Below are positions 46,198-60,268 of a stretch of 64,000 bases of DNA, one piece after another. The notes under the pieces were generated by a model, which saw only the letters and a list, made by a program, of their open reading frames with translations, was not told the origin of the DNA and made no database searches. Positions within the stretch are counted from its first letter, which is position 1. Every line of letters starts with the position of its first letter. The position numbers were made by a program, and so were the translations under genes. The DNA lies in the NCBI GenBank assembly GCA_037013495.1, contig CM072806.1:31808001-31872000 (forward strand), given 5' to 3'. The stretch comes from Hippophae tibetana. Its lineage: Eukaryota; Streptophyta; Magnoliopsida; Rosales; Elaeagnaceae.

Positions 46198-48080
46198 TAA
46201 CCCCAATCAGCTTCTTGCTAGTCCCTTAGTAAGGAAAGCGATAAAAATTAAAAATTAAACTATCATAAATCACATCCGTGGATTAATACGATTGCATTTA
46301 GCAAATACAATAAACTTTTAAACCCCTAGGTTGCCCTAGTGGACGATTTTAAGTCTCGTAAGAGTTTTCAGTAATGATACCCACAAACACTAACAACAAA
46401 TGAAAACAAAATAAAATAAATAAAATAAGAAGTTAGTTAACATTTAAAATAAAGTAAAAAGACTAAAATAAAAAAAAGAAATGAAATACAAAATATATCA
46501 TGCTTATAATCTCTTTTAAATTTCATAATTAAAATCTTAAGCATAGATCATTTCAACTTCCTAAACATTCAAGATTTATTATAATAATTAGTTGAAAATC
46601 ATTTTCATATTTCATATAAAAAATGTATCAATTTAATTTCACTGAAACTTAGTATGAGGAATCCGAATTCATTTCGATTCTATTCCTCACAAGTCAATAC
46701 CCTCAAAAACACTGAATCCTATAGGTTCAAACACTCATACTAACTTATATGTGCAAAAGTTTATTTATAGAAATGAACTAATATGTTCTCATATGTATAA
46801 AGAAGAATGAATCAAATTATTATTTTAACGTTGATATTATAAAAAGAACCAAATATAAGGATTTATAAAATATTATACATTACTTTCATGCATCAATCAA
46901 ATTCATCAAATAAAAATATCAAGTAATATGCCTTTTGCATTAAACTATTTCTCACAACTGTTTAAGCTTTTTGGGTCATAGTATATAGATTATACTATTC
47001 ATTTTTTTTTCTTTTTTTCTATTTTTTTCTCTCTTATATTCTTATTTTTTTAAGAGAATTCATTTTTTTAGAAAGTTGACCCATGTACTGATTTTACATT
47101 TTTATATATGGTAAGGTGAGTGGTTAATATTTGGCTCTTCTATTTGTATTTGTATAGGTAACCCTAGATATATCTTTTTTTAATAGAAGTCATGCATGAA
47201 TGAAGAAAGACATATACTATCAATTTCTACTTAAATCTTTTAATCAAAGCAAATGAAAAATAAATATATAAGACTTCATTAAGATGTAAAAATCCAGACA
47301 TTCAATGCTAAGTCTTATAGAGATCATCTAATAATGTTGAAAAAATAAGTGTTTAGAGTAGAAAAAATATATTTCACTCAGAATAAAGAAAAATGGGCTC
47401 AAAATATTTCTGGTAGTCTACACTATTTGATTCCTAAACATCGATTTTGGGTTTAATATAATTTCCACACCTTATCAAGAAATACTAGTCATGACAAAAA
47501 CTAATTACCATATACTCCCTGATATGTTTTAAAAAAAATAGTTTAACAATCCAAAATACTTAACTATTTACTCAAATTTGATTTAAGGAAATGATAAATT
47601 TTTGTGAGAAAATTTTTAAAAAATAATTCTAGAATTCTAAAAATTACTAAACCACATAAATAAAATCAAACACAATAAAAAATGAAAATGTGAACATAAA
47701 AATTTTAAAATTGTTCAAGTTTTTGAAATTAAGCATGACGACTTTTCAACATTGTCCTCAATGTAACAATTTTAAATTAAAGATAAAGAGATAAGAGAAA
47801 AAAGTTACCTATTTCCTAGAATATGTACAAGTGGTGATGGAGAAATGCAAATGCATCCATCATGTTTATCATTAATGTTCACACAGGCAGATTACTATGA
47901 AATTTTAATATCTCTACAAATATTTTAGTTTTAATAATTTTAAAATTATTCACATGCAATTAAACGAAAATAAACAAAATAAATTAGATAAATAAAACAA
48001 ATAAAAGAAAATTTCCTAAAATAGATGGGTTGCCTCCCATCCAGTGCTTAGATTTATGTCTTAGCAAGACGCATCATCAT
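46198..48080 (-). other. A4 3' noncoding region
   Basis: Counterpart of 560-2478 in A1. Includes the terminal hairpin (46214-46233), the internal hairpin ACATTG/CAATGT (47749-47764) and the post-pol cassette (48024-48074, stem GATGGG/CCCATC). No coding sequence and no env-like ORF. Confidence 0.75.
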
Positions 48081-48091
48081 GATACTGAGGA

Positions 48092-51000
48092 TTAATTTAT
48101 CAATATGGAATCAACATTAGCCATGTTATTTTCTCCTTCTAAATAAGGCTTTACACGATGCCTATTGACTTTGAAAGTTATTTGTATATTTAGATTCAAT
48201 AACTCTATTGCTCCTAGTGAAAAAACTTGGAAAACTGTGTGTGCTCCATCCCATCTTGATCTCAATTTTCCTGTAAACAATCTCAAATGAGAGTTAAATA
48301 AAATAACTTTCATTCCAGGAAGAAAGGACTTAGAAACTAGCCTCTTGTCATGATAGCATTTAGTATGCTATTTGTATAATTTTGTATTTTCATAGACCTC
48401 GCCCCTAATCTCTTCCAACTCATTAAGATGGAGCAACCATTTTTCTCCTATTTTATCTAAATCCATGTTCAGCTCTTTAATTTCCCAATAAGCCTTGTGT
48501 TCGAGTTCAATGAAAAGGTGGCACGCTTTCCCAAAGATTAATTGGTAAGGGCTCATCCTAATGGGTGTTTTGTAAGCTGTGCGGTATACCTATAAGAAAT
48601 CATTCAACCTGATTGCCTAGTCTTTTCTTGAAGGAAGTATGGTGTGCTCCAAAATTCCCTTGATTTTCCTATTACTTCTACTAAATCGAAAGTTTGAGGA
48701 TGATATAGAGTAGCTACTCAATGTGAGATGTTGTACTTTTTCAATACTCGATCAAATATTTTGTTACAAAAATGGCTACCTCTATCACTTATTATAGCTC
48801 TAGAAGTTCTGAACCTTCTAAATATTGTATCCTTCAAGAATTTTACAATAACATTAGCTTCATTGGTTTTAGTGAGGATAGCTTCTACCCACTTGGATAC
48901 ATAATCCACAGTAACCAAAATATATTGAAACCCATTAGATGGGGGAAAAGAACCCATAAATTCAATCCCATATATATCAAAGAGTTCAACAACTAAATTA
49001 GATGTCAAAGGCATTTCATCTTTTTTGCTTATGTTTCTTGTTCTTTGACATCTATCACATTCTGTACAAAACATATGAGCATCTTTAAAATGAGCAGGCT
49101 AAAATAATCCAGATAGTAATACCTTATAAGTTGTCGTTTTGCCATAAAATAGCCCCCACAATGAAGTTCATGACAAAAAGTCAAAATGCTCTTATGTTCT
49201 TCTTCAGGTACACATCTCTGAATGACTTGATCTTGATCAATCTTGTATAAATAAAGGTCATCCCAGAAATAGTCCTTGATAATTTTAAAGAACCTTTTCT
49301 TGTCCTAATATTAAGTGTTAGGTCTCAAAATAGGCAAGATAGTTTACAATATCAACATACCATGGGTTTAGACCTATTGAAAATAATTGTTCATAAGGAA
49401 AGGTTTCAAATATATCTTCATTACTCTCACCATTAAGAGAATTGAAGTCAAAAATCAACATAAACAAGTGGTCAACTAGTAAGTTTTCAATACCTTTCTT
49501 ATCCTTGATTTCTAGGTCAAATTCTTGTAAGAGTAAGACTCACCTGATTAATCTTTGGCTTGCCATTTGGTTTACTTTAGATCCTACTAAATAATACCTA
49601 AATTTGTCTAAAGAAAACACAATAGCCAATAATTCCTTTTCAGTGGTGGTATAATTCATATGGGCATCATTAAGTGTTTTTATAGCATAGTAGATGACAT
49701 GCAAATGCTTATCCACTTTCTATCCCAAGACTGCTCCAATAGCATAATCGAAAGCGTCATACATTAATTCAAAGGCTAAAGACCAGTTTGATGCCACAAT
49801 AATAGGGGTGGATGTTAGTTTATCTTTCAAGGTATTAAAGGCAATAAGGAAGTCATCGTTGAAATCAAAATAAACATATTTTCATAACAGGTTACATAAA
49901 GGATGACTTATTTTAGAGAAATCTTCAATAACTTTTCTGTAAAATCCTGCATGTCCCAAGAAGCTTCTTATCCCCTTCACAGATGTAGGGGGAGGTAGTT
50001 TGGATATCAATTCAACTTTTGCCTTATCAACTTCAATACCCTTGTTTGAAATTATATATATGTCCTAAAACTATCCCTTATTGAACCATAAAATGATTTT
50101 TCTCCCAACTAAGGGTTAGATTGCATTCAATGCATCTTTCTAAAACCAAAGTCAATTTATGTAAGCAATCATCAAATGAGTTTCCAAAGACAGAGAAATC
50201 ATCCATGAAAACCTCAATGAATTATTCCACCATGTCCAAGAAGATAGACATCATACATCTCTAGAGCATGGCGAGGGCATTGCATAACCCAAATGGCATT
50301 CTTCTAAAAGAAAATGTCCCAAAGGAATATGTAAATATGGTATTTTCCTGATTTTCAAGTGCTATGGGTACTTGATAATATCCAGACAATCCATGTAGAA
50401 AATAGTAAAATTTGTGCCCAACTAATCTTTCCAACATTTGATCAATGAATGGAAGAGGAAAGTGATCCTTTTTAGTATATAAATTAAGTTTCCTGAAATC
50501 TATACACATCCTATATCCAGTGATTACTCTAATGAGCACTAATTCACTTTTTTATTTTTAACAACTGCTATCCCAGATTTCTTAGGTACCACATGCATTG
50601 GACTAAGTCACTTACTCTCAGCAATAGGGTAGATAAATCCTTTTTCTAACAATTTAATAATTGTTTTCTTAACTACATCTTGCATGTTTGGGTTTAGTCT
50701 TCTTTGGGCCTCTCATACGGGTTTAGCACCATCCTCCAAGTTGATCTTATGCATACACATGGTAGGACTAATGCCTCTTATATCCCTGATACTCTAACCT
50801 ATGGCTTTCTTAAACTTCTTAAGAACTTTTTGGTCAATGTTGAATAAATTATCGCTGGATAAGTTTCTCCTTCTCCCAGAAACACATATTTTAAGTGCTT
50901 AGGTAAGTCTTTGAGTTCAAGTTCAGGTGGATTGGCCTCTTTACTAGTTGGGGAACTAGATAGATTTAAGAGTGCACTATATTTTGTCATTAGTTCATCA

Positions 51001-51780
51001 CTATCTAGTTGTTAAAGGTACCCCTTAGTTTTCTTCTAAATCTTTTTCTACCTCTTCAAGTGTAAGAACAGTTTCAAGCTTGTCTTCTATTCTGGTTTGG
51101 GAAAAAGTGCTTTGGAAAAGATTATCGATCAACGTCAAATATTTCATCGATGGCAAAAATAGAAGGAAAAGGTGCATGATCAAAAACTTTAAAATGAACA
51201 ATCTCTCCTAAAACTTTCATTGTCAAATTTCCATCTTAGACATCAATAATAGTCTTGGTAGTTACCATAAATGGTCTACCAAGCAGTATTGTGTGCTCTC
51301 TATCCAAGGCTAGATTTTATTGCATATCAAGAACCACAAAATCAATAGGTATTATCAGTTTGTCTAACTGTACTAGCATATCCTCAACTATTCCCTTTAT
51401 ATGCTTAAGAGATCTATCTACAAGTTGAAGGGACATAGTTGTTGGTTTCAAATCTCCTAAATCAAGTTGTAAAAATATAGAGTAGGGCATCAAGTTTATA
51501 CTAGCACCTAAATCAATCATTGCTTTAGCAATCTTCCTATCCTATATAGTTATATGTATGATAAAAATTCCAGGGTCTTTCTGATACTACTACTCACTCA
51601 TTAAGTTCATACCCCTTTTTCTTAGTGTTCAACTCTTTGAAAAACTTATCATAGGAGGGCATATTTATAATCACTTCTAATAATGGTAAATTGATATTTA
51701 CTTTAGAAAGAATATTAAAAAGAACATAGAATTACTTATCTTGTTTGGATTCTTTCAACCGGTGTGGAAAAGGTACTTGC
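48092..51780 (-). pseudogene. A4 pol remnants (protease, RT, RNase H, integrase), fossil
   Basis: Order from the right: protease about 51200-51780 ('LGASINLMPYSIFLQLDLGD'), acidic connector near 50900-51100, RT about 49640-50800 ('FHGLSGYYQVPIALENQ', 'FSFRRMPFGLCNA'), RNase H about 49350-49700, integrase 48092-49330 ('MFCTECDRCQRTRNISKKDE', '[17 protein letters not shown]', '[20 protein letters not shown]'). Very close in wording to A1 pol, so the same family. Heavily broken. Confidence 0.85.
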
Positions 51781-53170
51781 AATTGGTGTGGTTCTATTGT
51801 CTTTTGAATTTTAGGGATGTCAGATGACTTCTCAATGAGTTTTTCCAAAGGTTTGTCAAGTTTAGCACTTGTCTCTCATTTTTGTGAGACTAGAATTTCA
51901 CCCTCTTTGTTACATAAACTAAAAGGTAGATCTTGAGATATTTTAGATAAACCATTATTGACTACCATACCACTTCGAAGGGTTCTTACATCTTTTTCTT
52001 GTTTTGGTTGACTAGAAAAATTTCATGGTTATTTCCTTTGCAATTGTTCTGCTAGCTACCCAACTTTAGTTTCAATATTTTTAATCGAAGCCTTCATGGT
52101 GCTCAACCTTTGATTATTCATCAATTGGTTGTTGTGACTAACTTGAATAAAAGCATTCCAGCTATCCTCTAAGGTTGGCTAAAAAGATTGATTTGGTGGA
52201 TAAGGGTCGTTTTTATATGGCCTTAGTGTTTGACATTTGGTGTAGGCTTGGTAATTGTTTGGTGTCCAATAATGGTTAGGGTGATTATTGGTGTTTAGAA
52301 GATACCTTTGTAAGGAATTGACTTCCTATATGGCATCCACACTAGAATCACAAGTATATGAACAATTACTGGCATCAGCCCAATTGAAAAACACACTTTA
52401 CACACCTCTTGATTTGGAATTTGTTAGGTAGTGAGAAGTTGCACTTGCTTAGTCAATTCAGTAAGTTGCAAGGTCATTTCATTACTGGAGCTAACTTTAT
52501 TAACTCTTGCTCTCCTTCTTCTAGTACTTCTTTGTTGGGAAATAGAACCCAACAACATATAGAGACTATAGGTTTCCTCTGTGGTTTTTTCTCCTAGAGC
52601 TCCTCTAGCAGCATTATCAACCATGTATTGACTTTGTAGTGTCAATCCATCATAAAATAATTGGTTATGTAGCTTTAATCGAAAGCTATGATGAGGACAT
52701 TGAATGAAAAGAAGTTTGAATATTTCCAAAGCTTTAGGAAGGGCTCTTCATCCATTTGAAAAAATGTTGTTATCTTCGTCCTTAGATCACTAGTCATTTG
52801 ATGGAAATAGAACCTAACCATAAAATTTTCACAGAGTGCCTCCCAAGCTGTTAGAGAACCGGAATGTAAAGTAATGAACCATGACCAATATTTATCCTTA
52901 AGGGTGTAAGGAAAACACCTCACCCTAAGTTGGTCTTCATCAATTCTCTATAGTGGAAAGGTTTGGACAATAACATAGAATTCTCTAATGAAATAAAAAT
53001 GGTCTTCAATAGGGATATCGTAAAAGGAAGGCAACAAAAAAATAACGAATCTTTTTGAACTCATAGTTCCTTGCAGCCTCTTGCAATTATATGTCAGAAG
53101 TTGCATTGCCAATGATTAGCATTCCATAGTCCTTTATCGTTTTCTTCCTATATCCAACCTTTCTCATGGC
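51780..53170 (-). pseudogene. A4 gag2, fossil
   Basis: Matches A1 gag2: 'RCFPYTLKDKYWSWFITLHS', 'QLFYDGLTLQSQYMVDNAAR', 'ALGEKTTEETYSLY', 'RARVNKVSSSNEMTLQLTEL', then the linker toward protease. A purine-rich GAGGAGGA leader lies just before its start near 53170, as in A1. Broken. Confidence 0.8.
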
Positions 53171-53640
53171 TACTTATAGTTGAAATTGGTCCTCCTCCTC
53201 TTGCGTATCTAACTCCAAAATTGAAAAATAATAGACTTCTATAAGAAATTATTCTTACTTAACAAACTGTATAAGCTTAAAGAAGACGAAAGACATAGGG
53301 AGTCTAAATTTTTATTTTTTATTTTTATTGAAAATCTAAGTTAATTAAGTTAAATAAAAATCTAAGTTAATTAAATTAATAAATTAAGTTTTTTTTGTAA
53401 TGAAAAATTTAAAGAATGAACACAATTTTTTTAAACAAATGAATCTTTATTATTTCATTTGAATTTTATTACACACATTCTTAAAATAAAAATAAAACAA
53501 ACTAAAAGAAAGGAAAATACAATAATGGGTGACCTCCCACTTCGAACTAAAATTTATCATCTTCTAGTAAAACGTTGCTTGGAGATTTCAGAATGACAAA
53601 CTCAATGTCTCTTATTCATTGAATTTATTTCATCCAATTT
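53171..53640 (-). other. A4 gag1-gag2 spacer
   Basis: Corresponds to 7636-8040 in A1: a weak GGG/CCC hairpin (about 53525-53538), A/T tracts, and an additional AAGTTAATT-type repeat patch (about 53335-53395). Confidence 0.6.
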
Positions 53641-54982
53641 TACCATTCAGTTAGTCTTTGTTTTGTCTTTGCAAATGCTCAGCTAACTATTCCACTTGGA
53701 CTTACACCTTTTTGATATAAGCTTCCACAAATTCCAACCATTGATTGGTTTAAGACTAATTATCTCTATAAACTTGAATAAAATAATTCAAGTTATCCTC
53801 TAGGGTTGGTTTACTAGGAAGGCTTCTTGGAATGCACTAGTGGAATTGCTAGCCTGGTTGATTTGATCTTTGGGAGAAAAGAGGGTTGTTTTACCTTAAA
53901 GAAAAGTTGGGATGATTTCTACACCCAAGATTGTAAGTATTTGAATTGGGGTCAAATCTTGCTCTATATTGATATGCTCCCAAAATATTAACATGTTCAG
54001 GTCCAGCTGGTTTTTCTCCTTGATATGAATAGGCTTCAGTATCATGTCATATATTGCTACACAAATCGCAATGTTCGTTGTTGGTGTTGGTTTGTGTAGT
54101 GAGAATGGAAACTTACTTGGTTGATTGAACAAGTTGTTGTTGAACTTCATTGCTGGAATCGATTTCATGAATTTTAGGTCTTCACACTCGTGAGCTTTTC
54201 TGTTGGGAATTTTCACCCAACATCTTAAAGAGGTTATACGTCTGTAAGGCTATCTTCTCTCCCATAGCTCCTCTACCAATGTTGTTGACAATGAACTAGC
54301 ATTGTTGTGTACGTGCATCACAAAAGAATTGGTTCTGCAACTACATAGGGAAGCTATTATGGGGGAATTGAGTGAGGAAAAGCTTGCACCTATCCCAGGC
54401 TTAATGGAATGGTTCTCTTTCCATCTAAGAGAAAGTGGAAATCTTTGCTCTCAACTCTGATGTTTTTTGGTGGGAATAGAATTTTCCCATGAATTTATTG
54501 TAAATGTCCTCCCAAGTCATCAGAGAACTTAGAGGGAATGACATCAACCAAGCTTTGGCCTTGTCCTTCAAGGTGTAGGGGAAACACCTCATTTTAAGCT
54601 AATCCTCATTTAGAATAGGGGGAAAGTTTGTATTGTGGCATAGAAGTCCTTAATGAAGGAAAGATAATCTTCACTAGGCAACCCATAGAATGAAGTATGG
54701 AAAAATGAATTTTTTTCAAGTCATAATTTCCACCAATCTCACCCAGCTGGATAGAGCCTGTTTCCGTGCCAATTACTAGCCGTGCAAACTCTTTCATGGT
54801 GGTTTCCCTAACATGTGGGTTTTCCCCATTTCTATTGGTTCCAATAGAGCATTAAGGCTTGGTTTCGTGTTTGGCTCAAAAATAGGCTCATGATTAGAAT
54901 CTAGCCTTGTGGACAATTGTATAAATTTATGAATATTATCTATGTATGGTGTAAGAGGGTTTTCTAAGGATTTTTTTACCAT
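53640..54982 (-). pseudogene. A4 gag1, fossil
   Basis: The start region at 54982 ('NPLTPYIDNIHKFIQLSTRL', 'EPNTKPSLNALLEPIEMG') matches A1 gag1 at 9380. The core follows ('MKEFARLVIGTETGSIQLGE') and the Cys/His knuckle region lies near 54060. This shows that the extra gag predates the separation of subfamilies A-I and A-II. Broken. Confidence 0.8.
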
Positions 54983-55490
54983 GCATATACTAGTGAAACC
55001 AAAAATTTAAAACACTTGTCAAAGGACAAGAATATAATAAAATAATTATACAAAAATTTAGAGAAAATAAAAAAATACTAAAAAAAAAGTTAAGTTAACC
55101 TCTAAGTTAAATAACATAATTAGTATTAACCAAGAGTGTTCCCAACAAATAATGGTAGGGCAAAGCATCCTTAAAAATCATCCTTCTATATAGAGCAACG
55201 TTTCCAGGAAAGACTAGTGGCACAAAAGCTTCCAAGAATTAGTCTTCTAGACAAAACTCCCTTTGATAATTACTTTTCATGCTATTAAAATCTAAGTTAA
55301 TTAGTTTTTTTTTATTATTTATTTATTTTTAAGAGCTCGTTGTTTAAATATTTTGTTTAATTGTTTTTTTTAAATTCTTTTAAAAAAATTAAATTGTTTT
55401 TTGAACTCAACATAAATAAAAAAAATTTACAATTATTTACAACACAAATGTTTTTCAAAATTTTGATAAATAATTTAAAAATGTTATTCC
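54983..55490 (-). other. A4 5' leader between PBS and gag1
   Basis: AT-rich leader; 55130-55290 matches 28140-28290 in A3 ('aggaaagactagtggcacaa'). No coding sequence; the frame 55361-55555 is AT-rich noise. Confidence 0.65.
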
Positions 55491-55509
55491 TTCCCCGGCA
55501 ACGGCGCAA
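55491..55509 (-). promoter_or_regulatory. A4 primer-binding site, tRNA-Asp
   Basis: Minus-strand TTGCGCCGTTGCCGGGGAA lies six bases inside the 5' LTR end. GCGCCGTTGCCGGGG is complementary to the 3' end of plant tRNA-Asp (CCCCGGCAACGGCGCCA), the primer known for Athila. Confidence 0.85.
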
Positions 55510-55515
55510 AAAACT

Positions 55516-57199
55516 TGATGAACACAAGATCGACAATGCAATTCTGATCTTATGAATTAATTTTGTTTTATAATTTGTAAAACTCTCGCAAGTGCATGAA
55601 TCATTTTATAGAAAATAACAAGTATACTCCTAAGGTCGATATAAGGAAGGAATATATGTGCTTTTTAAGTTATTATTCAAACTTTTGAAAAAGAAATTAA
55701 ATCCTAAACATCCTCTCACGATATTTTGATTTTGTGTTTTAATATAATGACATAATAAAAATAAACATAGATATGATTTAATAAACAATAATACAAATTT
55801 TTATCATTTATAACTGTGGAGTATTTATAGATATAATAGTTAAGTTAATTATGTTTTCTAATATTATTTATATTATTAAATATATATATTGATATTTGTT
55901 GATTTTCTCTTTTTGGCATAAGTGTCCTTAGGTAGGGCCCAAATTGTTTTGTTTAATATTAGTTAACTAATATCTCTAGGTAGGAGGGGTCTATTAATTA
56001 ATTAAGTATTAAATTTCAACTCTATTGCTTAGAAAATAGCAAATCATCTAATCACAGTTTTAGGCAGAGTGAGTTAATTAGACTTTATTCAATATGTCTA
56101 AATTAAACCTAAAAATTTAATTATCCGATTACTAATTTTCAAGTTTTAAAACTATTATTGAAAATATGTTGTTAATAAATTTTCGAATAACAATTCTTAT
56201 AAAAAAACTTTTGAAATAGAGCTTCATTCTACCTACCAGACGATTGTACCAACAAATAAAAAAACACTACTCTAAGTTTGTGATGAAAAATAATATATTT
56301 CTCTCTAACATCGTTAATATAAAACCTTGAATAAAAACAAAATTAATTTATTTTATAGTGATATTTTACCAATTTAATATTTTGCAAGCTTAACAACATT
56401 ATTATTATATCATATTTACAAACAACCAGCCATTTTAAATTTATTCACAAACAAATTAAATATAACATATAAGAATAAAACATAATAAGATAACTATAAA
56501 GAATCCATTAACATTATACCTTAAAAGAATCCTTACAACAATTTGATGCTAATTTTGTTGCTAGAAAACCTCCAAAAGGATTTGCATTTTCTCTTATTGA
56601 ATCAAAAACTAAAAATCTATAAAAATGTAGTTGGTTCTTCTCAAAAAGAGAAGAACTTTCAAACTAAAAACTAAAAAAACTTTCTAGAGAGAGAAAGAGT
56701 TGAGAAAATTTTGTGTTTTACAATGGGGAAGAGGATTCTTTTATAGGTGAGGAAAAGGCCAAAAAATGGGGCAAAATATTTCAAAATTTGATTTTTGATG
56801 CATTTGGATAGGTTGGTACAGGTTTGGGGCGTAAACATTTTGACAAACCAGACCTTTGGTGCAAGTGGGACCCAGTATAGGAGTGGGCTGGCGTGCACGA
56901 AAATGGGCACGGCGTGTGCTAGCTACATCTACTGGCAGTGAGCATTCGGGCGTGTGTTGGGTATGCGCCAACTGTACGAGTGCACATGCATGCTAATGCA
57001 AACGGGACTCGGTATGGATGGGTAGATGTGCACTGGATTTTGGAATTTTTGACATTTTTTACTGTTTTGATCCATTAAAATTATACCTTAAAAGAAAAAT
57101 TTATATAAAAATATGATAAAATCGTACAAATATGAATCTATTTAATCAATTAAATTGCATTAAATCATGGTAATTTTAGTGCTTTTTAAGCACTCATCG
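55516..57199 (-). repeat. A4 5' LTR
   Basis: 1684 bp; TGATGAACACAAG at left, GCACTCATC at right. R hairpin 56633-56657, TATAAAA (minus) 56739-56745. About 140 bp shorter than its 3' partner. Frames at 56671-56971 are LTR noise. Confidence 0.88.
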
Positions 57200-58560
57200 C
57201 TACTCACGAAATCTTACAATCAAGTTTATGATTTACTTGAGAAAATGGCTAGAAATAATTATCAATGGTCTATGGACAAAATGGTAGGCATAAGAAGAGT
57301 AGCCAGAGTGCATAAGGTAAATGACATCACGAAACTTACAAGTCAAGTGCCATCTTTGGTGAATCTTTTGAGGGCTCAAAACTCTCCCACCAATATAAAC
57401 TAGGTCCAAGATTTAGAGGTATCCTATGTCTTTTGTGGTGGAGCACATTTGTTTGGTAATTGCCTAAATAATCTTGAATTATCATTCTATATGGGTAATT
57501 TGAACTACAATAGTTATCCATACTCGAACACATATAATCTAAGATGGAGACGACATCCAAATTTCTCTTAAGAGTAATAACAACTATTAAGGTGGTAATC
57601 AATTCAATTGTCAATCATTTCCACCAGCTGATTTTCACCAACCACAACAATCACAAACCCAAGAGAATAAGCCACCTACTGAGGATAGTTTAATGGGAAT
57701 GATGAAAAACTTCATTCAATCAGTAAATACAAAAGTGTCCACTTAAGATGCTTCAAAAGCCTCATGGTAACCTTCCAAGTGACACAATTATAAACCCAAG
57801 AAGAGAAGGTAAGGAGCATTGCAGCGCCTTAGTCTTGAGGAGTGGCAAAACTAGAGGAGGAATAAGTGGATAAATAGAGCACTGGAAAGGAAATACTTCA
57901 ACCAAAAAATAACAACATTTATAAACGCACTATTTCTTTCTTTCAAAGACTCCAAAAATAAAAGATACATATTTTTCAAAATTTCTAGATGTTTTCAAGA
58001 AGTTGTCCGTAAATGTACCATTTATAGATGCACTTGAAAAAATTTCTTCTTAGGTTAAACTTATGAAGGACGTTCTATCTAACTTGGAGATAATGAAATA
58101 ATAACCTTGACTTAAGGTTGCAGTGCTATCATTGCTAGAAAACTACACCAAAAATTGAAAGATCCTGGTAGCTTTGACATTCCTTGCACAATTGGGAACA
58201 TGAACTTTAAGAAAGAACTATGTGACTTAGGTTCAAGTATTAACCTTATGCCACTATCTATCTTCAAGAGATTGAAGGGTTGGTAAAGTCAAACCCATTT
58301 TAGTAACATTATAAATGGTAGATATATCAATGACCTTGGGGTGTAGTAAAAGATGAGCTAGTAAAAGTAGACAAGTTCAAATTTCCAACCATAACATTCC
58401 TATCATACTTGGTTGTCCATTCTTAGAAACTTGAAGAACGTTCATTGATGTATAAAGAGGTGAGCTTAAAATGAAAGTGCAAGGTAAACAGGTAATATTT
58501 ATAGATTTTAAAGCATTTGAACCATCTGCTATTGATAATATTAATGTTGCTTTAGGATAG
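57200..58560 (+). pseudogene. C gag continuation and protease remnant, fossil
   Basis: Gag continues with 'LLTKSYNQVYDLLEKMARNN', then a knuckle-like segment near 57420-57470, N-rich sequence and a tail near 57700. The protease has 'GSFDIPCTIGNMNFKKELCD' and 'LGSSINLMPLSIFKRL' (about 58165-58280). All in the order expected for Athila Gag-Pol. Fossil with many breaks. The minus frame 57336-57614 is a shadow. Confidence 0.75.
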
Positions 58561-58769
58561 ATGTTACTGATCATGATGATAACTAAAGAGAATCTATTGC
58601 ATCACTCACACTTAAGACTATTACACATGATGCTATGAAATATGAAGTAAACTCACCAAGAAACAACTCGATCTGTTCTAATTTTGAAATTATGTTATCT
58701 ATGATTAATATTGGCCAGCAAAAGAGTCCAATAGAAGGGTGGAAAAGATGCTACAATAACATAAATTAG

Positions 58770-58960
58770 ATTTGCTACAATAAAGTGCTTATAAGAATGC
58801 TAAAAATTACAAAAATAAAAGAAAAATATGACATGATAAGAGAATTTAGCATCATATTTTTAAGCCAGAATGTAAAGTATTATTAAATAATTCAAGACTC
58901 AAACTATTTCTAGGCAAATTCAATAATAAATGTACACAAAATGATGTACCTTAAGAGTTG
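58770..58960 (+). pseudogene. C integrase C-terminal remnant, fossil
   Basis: 'NAKNYKNKRKIWHDKRI' followed by 'LLNNSRLKLFLGKFNNK' corresponds to the integrase C-terminal segment seen in A1 at 2680-2790. RT, RNase H and the integrase core are not recognisable between this and the protease. Confidence 0.7.
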
Positions 58961-60162
58961 ATATAATCGTCTATTCAAGGGCATTAAATGTGATGCTACT
59001 TGGGAGAAACCCTACATTATTTTACTTATATTTTTGTTGGTCTTGTTTTGTAGGTGAATAAATATTGAAAGCAATGGTGCAAACAAATTGAGGATTTCAA
59101 TGATAGATGTGGTGTACCAAAACTAAGGGAGTCTTCTTTCCTTTTACTTTTTCATATTTAGATGTTAACATTGGAAACAATGTGCAATTGAAATTAGGGG
59201 AGGAAACTTCATTATCTTCTTTAGTATTTAGTATGCATTTTTAATTTTTAAGAATTTTTTTAATATGATTTTAATCACGATTTGTGCATAATGATATATT
59301 AGTTGTCATGACTAAGATAAAGAATGTAACATGCTCTTTAAGATACTTATATTAATAATATGATATGCTTGCTAGTATTTAGCATGAGAAATGATTTGGG
59401 CCTTATTTGGATCGATTGAGCCTTTCAAACTAACCATTGTTAATATTTGTAGTCACCCATTTGAGCCTAACAGAATATTTCATATCTTTAAGCCACATTT
59501 TGTACCTAACCAATAAGCATTATCTTGACCCTTGTACCATTATCTTGTATTAAAAAATATAAAATCATGTGTTATACTATAAAGTAAAGTGAAATGTAAT
59601 GCACCCTATAAAAAAAAAAGAGAGAAAAAAACCCATAACACAATTATCCTTCTAAAGAAAAATAAATTAAAATTGAAAATATTTTTAGGGGTGTTATGAA
59701 GTTACAAAAAAAGGGTGTGGAATAAAACAATATGAAAAGAATGATAAGATTGGGTGTACAAAAATATCAAGTAAAAGCTTAATTGTAGTTTAAAAGTGTA
59801 TAATGAATAAAAAAACGTAAGATGTAGAAAGAGCCTAAATTTCTTCATTTATCAATCTCCATTGAAGGCATACATTACAAGCATGTAAATCTCTTATTAA
59901 TCTTTAGCTAAATGCATATTTATATTAATGGAGAGGTATGTGAAAAAAAGACTTCCAAGATTGAATTGATTAGCATGCTCATATAAGTTTATTCCATGAG
60001 TGCATTGGATGATATCACATGAAATACACACACATGAATTAATTCGTCAAAAACCTTTATTATCATTGTATCGATGGAACGTTGACTAATGGATATGTAA
60101 ACTTCTTTGTATTAGAATTGTACGACTATTGAGAGGCATAGTTTTCATTAAATAGGCATGTA

Positions 60163-60166
<4 letters not shown>

Positions 60167-60206
<40 letters not shown>
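60167..60206. repeat. TA microsatellite in C
   Basis: About 40 bp of TA repeats in the 3' noncoding region of C. Confidence 0.95.
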
Positions 60207-60210
<4 letters not shown>

Positions 60211-60246
60211 TAGATTAGCCATATCAGTTTATCTAGTTAGATTTGG

Positions 60247-60268
60247 CTTTACTTGAGTATAAGTAAAG
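60247..60268 (+). other. C terminal hairpin before the 3' LTR
   Basis: Perfect 8-bp stem CTTTACTT/AAGTAAAG with loop GAGTAT, 17 bp before the LTR start. Same placement as the hairpins in families A and B; the tract after it is less G-rich here. Confidence 0.6.

Larger units (their letters stand above)
44372..57199 (-). mobile_element. A4: Athila-lineage element, family A (subfamily A-II), two LTRs, inserted in C gag
   Basis: 12.8 kb: 3' LTR 44372-46197, noncoding 46198-48080, pol 48092-51780, gag2 51780-53170, spacer, gag1 53640-54982, leader, PBS 55491-55509, 5' LTR 55516-57199. Flanks GTACT (44367-44371) and CTACT (57200-57204), one mismatch. Same gene order as A1, including both gags. More decayed than A1, with many breaks, but with both LTRs and the PBS recognisable. 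Confidence 0.9.
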